From an uncultured Actinomyces sp. (lineage in GTDB: Bacteria > Actinomycetota > Actinomycetes > Actinomycetales > Actinomycetaceae), in the NCBI GenBank assembly GCA_937926195.1, contig CALEXZ010000098.1, positions 1 to 60,809 on the forward strand: DNA of 60,809 bases, given 5' to 3'. The notes below the pieces were generated by a model. That model was not told the origin of the DNA, did not search any database, and saw only the letters and a program-made list of their open reading frames with translations. Every line of letters begins with the position of its first letter. Positions within the stretch are counted from its first letter, which is position 1. Both the position numbers and the translations under genes were made by a program. Positions 1 through 6,956 of the stretch are shown here, piece after piece.

Positions 1-168
1 GAGAGGCTAACCGCCACGCCCTCCCGACCGCCACCACCACCCACCACCCTGTGGATAACCCACCCGCCCCAGCCCTCGCTACCGCACCGCCCAGCCCCAG
101 TCGCCCTCACCCCGACCCACCCGACCGTCACGCCTTTACCAGTATGTTCCATTTCATAACCTCAATCA

Positions 169-197
169 TTGCCCACCTATCGAGCGGTCATTAGCGT
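169..197 (+). promoter_or_regulatory. Putative promoter of the small gene at 279
   Basis: A TTGCCC hexamer at 169-174 and a TAGCGT hexamer at 192-197 are separated by 17 bases, about 80 bases ahead of the 279 start codon. The surrounding stretch (about 135-195) is clearly richer in A+T than the rest of the first 600 bases. The hexamers are degenerate, so this is a guess from spacing and position. Bases 1-168 show no gene that I can support. Confidence 0.3.
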
Positions 198-278
198 GGA
201 GACGTCGGCAGGTCCGGGAACCCGTTCCTCAACCACCGACACATCCACATCACCGCACCACGAGAGGAGGGACACGAC

Positions 279-368
279 ATGGTTTTCGACATCGATCTCA
301 TGATTCGCGCCGCCGCTGCGCGCGAGTTCGAGGCTGAGCGCGCCTTCAAGGCCGAGCAGCAGAGCTAA
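279..368 (+). CDS. Small 29-residue protein, function unknown
   Basis: ATG at 279 is preceded by a strong ribosome site (GAGGAGG at 263-269, about 9 bases upstream) and the frame closes with TAA at 366-368. The product starts MVFDIDLMIRAAAA and continues as an Ala/Glu/Arg/Lys-rich segment that could form one amphipathic helix. No signal peptide or membrane segment is visible. Three hairpins follow directly (371-440), the last one terminator-like, so the gene may be its own short transcription unit ahead of the broken rhamnosidase gene. I do not recognise a family. It could also be a leader peptide; the good SD and tight terminator argue that it is translated. Confidence 0.5.
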   Translation: MVFDIDLMIRAAAAREFEAERAFKAEQQS

Positions 369-370
369 GA

Positions 371-440
371 CTCGCCAAAGGCGAGCCACCGGGTAGCACC
401 CGGCGACCTTTCAGGGCGAGGACAACGATGTCCTCGCCCT
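371..440 (+). terminator. Three consecutive hairpins ending in a strong stem
   Basis: CTCGCC-aaa-GGCGAG lies at 371-385, a CCGGGT/ACCCGG hairpin at about 390-404, and a perfect 12-bp stem with loop ACGA at 413-424/429-440. The last stem has only a short T run after it, as is usual for terminators in high-GC actinobacteria. It would end transcription of the 29-residue ORF. The triple arrangement could instead be a folded regulatory RNA between the small ORF and the rhamnosidase gene. Confidence 0.55.
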
Positions 441-589
441 TCGTGCTGCACTCGGAGGCTCGTCTTCCCCACCCCCGCCCCTCCGGCGTCACCTTCTCTC
501 TTCCTCCCACCCCTCCCCCTCCGCCCCCCTCCTTGAGACGATGACGTGACCACCGCCACCTCCACCCCGGGCAGCCGATCGAGGACGTC

Positions 590-3335
590 GTGACCGCTTC
601 CACCGCACCCGCCCGCCTCACCGTCGACCACCTCACGGCCCCGACCGGCGTCGCCGTCGAGCACCCCGTCCTCGGCTGGCAGCCGGCCGCCGCCGACACC
701 CGCACCCCCACCCACGTCAAGATCGAGGTGCGACGCCTGACCCCCACCGGGCAGCCGCTAGAGCCTCCCGTGTGGGCCAGCGGCCGCAGGCCCTACACGA
801 CCCCGTGGGTGACCTACGACGGCGAGCCCCTCGCCTCGGACGCCGACTACACCTGGCGGGTGCGCTCCTGGTGCGAGCGCCCCGACAGCGAGCCGCCCAC
901 CCGGCCAGAGCCGACGCTCTGGGCCGAGGCCCGCTTCTCCACTTCCCTGCTGCGACCGGACGAGGACGTGCGCACCGCCTGGGTCGAGCCCACACAGACG
1001 CCCGCTACCCCGGAGCCTCCCATCGACTTCGCCGCCGTCTTCGGAGAGAACGGCACGGCTCCGGACTGGGAGCCCGGCGGGTCACGCCTGCACCCCGTCA
1101 AGCTCATCCGCCAGGAGCTCGTCCTGCCCACCCCGGCCGACGCAACAGCCCGCCTCACGCGCGCCCGGCTCTTCACCAGCGCCCAGGGGGTCCTCGACGT
1201 CACCCTCGACGGCACTACGGTCGGCGACAGTGTCCTGGCCCCGGGATGGACCACCTACTCCCAGTACGCCGAGCTCGACGTCCACGACGTCACCGCCGCC
1301 CTGACCCGGGCCGCCGTCGCCCCCGACGGCGCAGCCGCACCCCACGTCCTGGGCGTCCGCCTCGCCGACGGCTGGTACGCGGGCCGCACGGGCGCTCTGG
1401 GCGAGGCGCTCCAGTACGGCGACACCCTGCGGGCCTGGTGGCAGCTCAACCTGACCTACTCCGACGGCACCACCGCCGTCCTGGGCCCTGACGCGACCGC
1501 CCGCACGAGCGAGGACGGGCCGCTGCGCTACTCCGACATCCTCGTCGGGGAGAAACGGGACGACCGTCTGGCCGCCGCCGTCGACGGCTGGGACCGCCCC
1601 GGCTTCGACGAGGCCGCGAGCGTTGCCGCGGGCGCCACCTGGAACGGGGTGCGCCTGCTTGCCCCCGTCGAGAGGCCAGCGCTCACGGGCACCACCGGCC
1701 CCACCACCGCGGGTAGCGCCCCCGCGCTGCTGCCCCTGTCCCCCGCCACCCGCCTGGAGGCCTTCCGGGGCGCCCCGGCCCGCCGGGTCATGGAGCTGGC
1801 GGTAGCAGAGGTGCTCACGACCCCGGCCGGCGAGAGCGTCCTCGACCTCGGTCAGGTCATCGCCGGGCGCCTGTGTCTGAGCGCCGTCGGCCCCGCGGGC
1901 ACCGAGATCGTCCTCGACCACAGCGAGCACCTGGCAGCGGACGGCACCTTCTTCTCCAACGTCGTCGGCCCGAACAAGGACCAGCGTGACGTGTGGGTGC
2001 TGGCCGGGACGGGCACGCCCGAGCACCCGGAGATCTTCGAGCCGGTCTTCACCTTCCACGGCTTCCGCTACGTGCGTGTCACCGGCTACCCGGGAGACCT
2101 GGCCCCGGAGGCAGCCTGCGGCGTCGTCATCGCCTCTGACCTCGAGCCCACCGGCTCCTTCGCCTGCTCGGACGCGCGCCTGAGCCGTCTGCACGAGAAC
2201 GTCGTGTGGTCCCAGCGCGCCAACTTCCTGTGGATCCCCACGGACTGCCCGCAGCGCGAGCGCACCGGGTGGACGGGTGACGCCCAGGTCTTCGCCCCCG
2301 CCGCGACCAACAACGCGGAGGTCTACACCTTCCTGTCACGCTGGATGCGCAACCTGCGGGCGGATCAGCGCCCCGACGGCTCGGTGATGAACATGAGCCC
2401 CTGGCCGCCGCTGACGGATCAGATGGAGGGGATGGAGGGCCCGGGCGGCATCGTCGTCTCCGCGGGCTGGGGCGACGCCGTCCTGCGCGTGCCGCTGGCC
2501 CTGTACGAGCGATACGGGGACCCCACCGTCCTGGACGATAACCTTGAGGGGATGCGCGCCTGGGTCGCCTTCCAGACCCGTCAGGCGTCCACCGAGCTGC
2601 CCCCGCGGCTGCGGGCCGACGGCGAGGGGCCCGCCTCGCCCTCCGGCTGGGCGGCGCTGGAGCCGGGCACGCGCCGCCGTCGTCGCCGAGTACGTCTCCA
2701 CGGACGGCACCGTGTCCTCGGGGCTCCAGGGCGAGCAGGTCCTGGTGCTCGCCTTCGACCTCGTGGCGGACCCGGTGCTGCGCGGGCGGGTCTCCGCGCG
2801 CCTGGCGGCGCTCGTGCGCGAGGCCGGCAACCACCTCGACACAGGGTTCCTGTCGACGCCTCACCTGCTGGACGCCCTCATCGACTCCGGCGACGAGGAG
2901 CTCGCCTGGGCGGTGCTCCTGCAGGACACCATGCCGTCGTGGCTCTACGAGGTCGAGCAGGGCGCGACGACGATCTGGGAGTCCTGGGCGGCGGTGCTGC
3001 CCGACGGGACGGTGGGGACGATGTCCTTCAACCACTACTCGCTGGGCGCCGTTGACGACGTCCTGTTCCGGCGCGTGGCCGGCCTGGCCCCGGCCGCCCC
3101 CGGCTTTGCCCGTGTGAGGGTCGCGCCGCTGACCCGAGGGCCGCTCACCTGGGCCGGGGCGACGCGCGAGACCCCCTACGGGCAGGTGCGCGTGCACTGG
3201 CAGCGCAAGGAGTCCTCAGCGGGCTGCACCGTCTCCTACGACGTCACCCTCCCGGCGGGGGTCACCGGCGAGCTGGTCCTACCCGACGGGTCCCTACGGC
3301 CCCTCGCCTCCGGCCGGACCCGGCTGAGCGTCTGA
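590..3335 (+). pseudogene. GH78 alpha-L-rhamnosidase, frameshifted and internally deleted
   Basis: From the GTG at 590 the reading frame encodes the N-terminal beta domains and the first part of the (alpha/alpha)6 barrel of a GH78 alpha-L-rhamnosidase, including the acid motif DCPQRERTGWTGD (Asp near residue 552). Near 2675-2685 the frame shifts by one base; homologous sequence continues in the next frame (AAVVAEYV..., GATTIWESW, FNHYSLGA) to TGA at 3335. Relative to the two intact paralogues downstream, the stretch holding the GFxFGDWL and VATAYFA motifs is missing, and the two catalytic motifs are 736 bases apart instead of about 834-849. Loss of this core segment plus the frameshift makes an inactive gene likely. 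A sequencing error could explain the shift but not the missing segment. Confidence 0.85.
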
Positions 3336-3361
3336 GCCGACCGCGGCGGGGCGGGCAGGAA

Positions 3362-3393
3362 CGGGCCGGGCCGCACGTCGTGCCGCCCGGCCC
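3362..3393. terminator. Bidirectional hairpin between convergent genes
   Basis: CGGGCCGGGC at 3362-3371 pairs perfectly with GCCCGGCCCG at 3384-3393 across a 12-base loop. It lies between the end of the broken rhamnosidase gene (+) and the end of the beta-glucosidase gene (-), where a shared terminator is expected. Confidence 0.6.
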
Positions 3394-3426
3394 GCCGACT
3401 CCGCCGTCGACGTCGGAGTCGATGTC

Positions 3427-4734
3427 TCAGGCGAGCACGTCCCCGTTGCTACGGGCGATCTTGCCCAGCAGGTGGGCGGACTCCTTGGGGGTGCGCTCCT
3501 GGGTGGCGCGGTCGACGGCGATGATCCCGAACTTGGGGCCGTAGCCGAAGATCCACTCGAAGTTGTCCAGGGCGCTCCAGCACATGTAGCCGGAGACGGG
3601 GATGCCGTCGCTCACGCACCTGCCGACCTCCGTGATGGCGGTGCGCAGGAAGCTGACGCGCTGGGTGTCGTCCTCGGTGTTGAGGCCGTTCTCGGTGACG
3701 ATGATCGGCACCTTGATGGTGTCCCAGGCCTGGCGGATGACAGCGCCGATGGCCCAGGGCCAGATCTCCTCGCCCTGGGGGTTGAGGACCGCGCCCTCGG
3801 GGGCGGGGGCGGGCCCGTCGGCGCCGAGGAGGGTGCGGTTGTAGGTCTGGATACCCACGAAGTCGTCGTCCTCGCTCACCCGCAGGTAACGCAGGTTGTT
3901 GTTCTCGACCATCGTCGCGACGCGCTCCTCGCCACCGGGGGCGGCGTGGAAGTCGGAGTTGGCGAGGGTCCAGCCGACCTTCATCTCGGGCTTGACGGCC
4001 TTGATGGCGGCGACGGCGGCCTTGTGGGCGGCGCACTTGATCTCGAAGGACTTCTCGGTGGCGGTGAGCTGGAATCCGGCGACCTGCTCTACGGGGATGC
4101 CGAGGGCGCGTCCGGCACCAACCCACGTGGGGTTCTTCACGCGGTCGGCGGGGTCCGTCTCGGCCAGGCCGAGCTCGCCCAGGAGGATGGCGAGGTTGGG
4201 CTCGTTCATCGTGCAGGCGATCTCGAAGAGGTCCCCGAGCGCCTCGGTGACCCTGGTGGCGAAGCGGGCGAAGAGGGCGGGGGTCTCGTCGGACTCCCAG
4301 CCGCCCCGGGCGATGAGCCACTGGGGTGAGGTGAAGTGGTGGTAGGTGACCACGGGGGTCAGGCCGTACTCGTGGCAGGCACGCAGCATGTCGCGGTAGT
4401 GCTCGAGGGCGACGTCGGAGAACTCGCCCTCGGCCGGCTCGATGCGGCTCCACTCCAGGGAGAAGCGGTAGGCGTTGAGGCCCAGGGAGGCCAGCAGCGC
4501 GATGTCCTCGCGGTAGCGGGTGTAGTGGTCGCAGGCGTCGGCGGAGGACTCCTGGTACATGGTGGGTGTCACGTGCTCGTAGAGCCACACATCGTTGTTG
4601 ACGTTACCCCCCTCGACCTGGTGGGAGGCGGTGGCGGCGCCCCACAGGAAGCCCTCGGGGAAGGTGACGGGCACGTCGGCGGTGCCCAGGGGGTCGGTGA
4701 CGGCGGTGTTGGCGAGGACGGGGGTGTGGGTCAT
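3427..4734 (-). CDS. GH1 family beta-glucosidase
   Basis: The 435-residue product is a retaining beta-glycosidase of family GH1, which hydrolyses aryl- or oligo-beta-glucosides in the cytoplasm. The family N-terminus FPEGFLWGAATASHQVEG, the acid/base motif TMNEPN and the nucleophile motif VTENGL are all present in the right order in a single barrel of normal length. The ATG at 4734 is chosen because AGGAG lies 7 bases upstream; the frame is open further 5' but without homology. It is probably co-transcribed with the MFS transporter gene ending 35 bases upstream (4770), suggesting uptake and then cleavage of a beta-glycoside, perhaps the glycone left after rhamnose removal. Exact substrate (glucoside, galactoside or rutinoside-derived) cannot be told. 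Confidence 0.93.
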   Translation of the reverse strand: MTHTPVLANTAVTDPLGTADVPVTFPEGFLWGAATASHQVEGGNVNNDVWLYEHVTPTMYQESSADACDHYTRYREDIALLASLGLNAYRFSLEWSRIEPAEGEFSDVALEHYRDMLRACHEYGLTPVVTYHHFTSPQWLIARGGWESDETPALFARFATRVTEALGDLFEIACTMNEPNLAILLGELGLAETDPADRVKNPTWVGAGRALGIPVEQVAGFQLTATEKSFEIKCAAHKAAVAAIKAVKPEMKVGWTLANSDFHAAPGGEERVATMVENNNLRYLRVSEDDDFVGIQTYNRTLLGADGPAPAPEGAVLNPQGEEIWPWAIGAVIRQAWDTIKVPIIVTENGLNTEDDTQRVSFLRTAITEVGRCVSDGIPVSGYMCWSALDNFEWIFGYGPKFGIIAVDRATQERTPKESAHLLGKIARSNGDVLA

Positions 4735-4769
4735 GGCGGGGCTCCTGTCGTGTGCTGTTGCTACGTGAC

Positions 4770-6083
4770 TTACTTGACGCCGCGGACGAAGGGCATGAGG
4801 ACCGCGCCGATGAGGACGAGGGCGGCGGCAACGCCCCACAGCAGCGGGTAGTTGTCGGAGGCGGGCCCGAGCAGGGTCGGGGCGACGGCCGGGACGAGGA
4901 CGTTGCCCAGGTTGAGGGCGAGACCGAAGACGGCCATGTCCTTTCCTGCGTCAGCCTCGTTGGGCAGGACCTTGGCGCACAGGGCGAGGTCGACGGTGAG
5001 GTACATGGGCTGGCCGACGGCGAAGACCATCCAGGCGACGGTGAAGCCGGTGACGCTCGTGGAGGTGGCGGCGATGACGAGGCCGACTGCCATGATGACG
5101 GCGGCGAGGGCGACCAGGGGCCTGAGCATCCCGAGCTTGTCGGAGATCCAGCCGGAGGCGGTGAAGACGACGATGGAGACAGGAGCGCTCATGAGCGACA
5201 GGCGTCCGGCCATGGCTCCGGCCTCGGCGGGGCTCATGTGCAGGCGGATGATGAGGTAGAGGACGAAGAAGCCGAGGAAGGCGGCCATGCCGGCACCGGC
5301 GAGGAAGCGCGAGAGCCACACGATCCCGAAGTTCGGGTACTTGACCGGGTTGACGAACATGTGGGTGAACATGTCGAGGGTGCCGCCCTGGGGGATCTCC
5401 TCACGGCTGTGGCGCGGGTCCTTGTACAGGAGCAGCAGCGGCAGGGCGCAGACGATGGCGAGGGCCGGGGGCACGGTCATGAGCAGGATGGCGGAGACCT
5501 CGACGAGGGCGCCGGCGATGTAGGAGCCCGCGCTCATGGCCAGAGCGCCGCACAGACCCATGAATCCCATGATGCGGCCGCGCATATTGCCGGGAACGCC
5601 TTCGACGGGGATGACGGAGTAGGCGTTGAAGCCGGCCTGGGCGGAGGCGATACCGACGATGTAGGCGGCGATGATGACTGCCGAGCTCGTGGAGGTGCCG
5701 ATGACGGCGAAGCACAGGAAGGCGACGAGGTAGCCGCACACGATCCAGGGGCGGCGGCGTCCGTAGCGCGAGAGGGTGCGGTCGCTCAGGGCCCCGACGA
5801 TGGGGACGACGGCGAGCATGAGCAGGGCGGACAGGGAGGTCGCGCGAGAGTAGACGAGGGTGGCGAGACCCTCGTCGATGACGCTCAGGCGCAGCTGGAG
5901 GGCCGTGCCCATGCCCATCATCATGATGTAGCCGCCGATGGCGGCGATGAGGACGAGCCAGACGGTCCTGCGGGGGTCGCCGAACTTCCTGGTGACGGCC
6001 TCGAGCTCGGCGGCGTCACGGGCCGCCTGGTCGGCGGCCTGGTCAACTGCCGGTCCGGTGTCGGAGAGGGTGGGGTTGCTCAT
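4770..6083 (-). CDS. MFS transporter, probably for a glycoside
   Basis: The 437-residue protein has a polar N-terminus of about 45 residues followed by about 12 hydrophobic segments. A GALSDRTLSRYGRRRPW loop between segments 2 and 3 is the classic MFS motif A and resembles sugar:cation symporters (GPH/SLC45-like). A basic central loop (YKDPRHSREE) separates the two halves. The gene directly precedes the GH1 beta-glucosidase and is divergent from a TetR gene, so it likely imports a beta-glycoside and is controlled from the 6084-6258 region. ATG at 6083 starts the conserved product. Substrate is inferred from context only. Confidence 0.85.
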   Translation of the reverse strand: MSNPTLSDTGPAVDQAADQAARDAAELEAVTRKFGDPRRTVWLVLIAAIGGYIMMMGMGTALQLRLSVIDEGLATLVYSRATSLSALLMLAVVPIVGALSDRTLSRYGRRRPWIVCGYLVAFLCFAVIGTSTSSAVIIAAYIVGIASAQAGFNAYSVIPVEGVPGNMRGRIMGFMGLCGALAMSAGSYIAGALVEVSAILLMTVPPALAIVCALPLLLLYKDPRHSREEIPQGGTLDMFTHMFVNPVKYPNFGIVWLSRFLAGAGMAAFLGFFVLYLIIRLHMSPAEAGAMAGRLSLMSAPVSIVVFTASGWISDKLGMLRPLVALAAVIMAVGLVIAATSTSVTGFTVAWMVFAVGQPMYLTVDLALCAKVLPNEADAGKDMAVFGLALNLGNVLVPAVAPTLLGPASDNYPLLWGVAAALVLIGAVLMPFVRGVK

Positions 6084-6188
6084 CGTGCGTCCTTGGGATG
6101 AGGGGCCGACGGCGTCGTCGGCGGTGGTTGCGGGGCACGGTGAGAACCGTGCGGTGGCGTCACCATAGAACTAATGTGCACCACTTTG

Positions 6189-6206
6189 AGTGAGATCTAT
6201 ATCACT
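6189..6206. promoter_or_regulatory. Candidate operator between MFS and TetR genes
   Basis: The 18-base stretch AGTGAGATCTATATCACT is an imperfect palindrome (AGTGA...TCACT) in the 175-base gap between the divergent MFS and TetR genes, in the most A+T-rich part of that gap. TetR regulators usually bind such sites in the divergent promoter region beside their own gene. Size and position fit; binding is inferred. Confidence 0.45.
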
Positions 6207-6258
6207 GCCAGAATGGACAATGTCCGCCGAGTAGGCTCCGTGACGAAAGCGAGGAGCC

Positions 6259-6861
6259 ATGACCACCACGCCCATGCCCCCACCGGACGGTCGCACCCGC
6301 TACGCCAACGGGGAGCGCCGTCGCGCCGAGATCGTCACCGCCGCCTGCGCCGTCTTCGCCGAGCAGGGCTTCCAGAACCTCTCGCTGCGCCAGATCGCCG
6401 AGGCCATCGGCGTCAACCACACGCTCCTGCGTCACCACTTCAAACGCAAGGAGGCCATCCTTGAGGCCGTCCTCGTGCGCCGCGAGGAGGAGGAGCGCGA
6501 CTGGCGCGGCTCCCTCGTGCGCGAGCGCGGCATCCTCGACGCGATTCCCGCGATCATGGAGCACAACGCCTCCATTCCCGGCCTCATCCAGCTCGACGCC
6601 CTCATGCGCGCCGAGGCCGTCAACCCCGAGCACCCGGCTCACGACTATGTCGCGGGGCTCGCACGGCGCTTCCGCGCACAGCTGGCCGAGGACCTGCGCG
6701 CAGAACAGGAGGCAGGTCGCCTGCGCGCCGACGTCGACGTCGAGACGGCCGCCCTGTACCTGGCCGCCCTCATCGAGGGCGTACAGACGGAGTGGCTGCT
6801 CGACCGCTCGCTCGACATGGCGGCCATCGTCGAGTCCTTCATCGCCCAGCTGCGAGCCTGA
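6259..6861 (+). CDS. TetR family transcriptional regulator
   Basis: The 200-residue protein has an N-terminal TetR helix-turn-helix (residues about 20-66: IVTAACAVFAEQGFQNLSLRQIAEAIGVNHTLLRHHF) and a helical ligand-binding C-terminal region. GAGGAG 3-8 bases ahead of the ATG at 6259 fixes the start. It is divergent from the MFS/GH1 pair, so repression of that operon is the simplest role, with a sugar or aglycone as ligand. It also precedes rhamnosidase 2 in the same direction, but that gene has its own promoter-like module. Confidence 0.88.
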   Translation: MTTTPMPPPDGRTRYANGERRRAEIVTAACAVFAEQGFQNLSLRQIAEAIGVNHTLLRHHFKRKEAILEAVLVRREEEERDWRGSLVRERGILDAIPAIMEHNASIPGLIQLDALMRAEAVNPEHPAHDYVAGLARRFRAQLAEDLRAEQEAGRLRADVDVETAALYLAALIEGVQTEWLLDRSLDMAAIVESFIAQLRA

Positions 6862-6878
6862 CCTCCCACTCCCACCGG

Positions 6879-6937
6879 TTGACGTCGCCCCACGGAGCGC
6901 CATAGGGTCTCCGCAGCCCGCTACTGAATCGGTTCAA
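6879..6937 (+). promoter_or_regulatory. Promoter and LacI-type operator of rhamnosidase 2
   Basis: TTGACG at 6879-6884 and TAGGGT at 6903-6908 are spaced 18 bases. Downstream lies CTGAATCGGTTCAA (6924-6937), a palindrome with a central CG typical of LacI-family operators. The same promoter spacing and almost the same operator, including the following AAYGAGGA, precede rhamnosidase 3 (10016-10063), which supports a shared regulator. Confidence 0.55.
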
Positions 6938-6956
6938 CGAGGACCCGGAGGCCCGC

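Noticed and set aside
50..58. TGTGGATAA, a perfect DnaA-box complement, near the window start
   Set aside because: It is a single box with no cluster, no A+T-rich unwinding region and no dnaA or dnaN gene nearby; not enough for an origin.
4752..6101. Long frame on the plus strand opposite the MFS gene
   Set aside because: It is a high-GC shadow frame: the encoded sequence is Asp/Gly/Glu-rich without any fold pattern, while the minus strand encodes a clear MFS protein. The same applies to the long frames opposite topA, arcB-arcC and the rhamnosidases.
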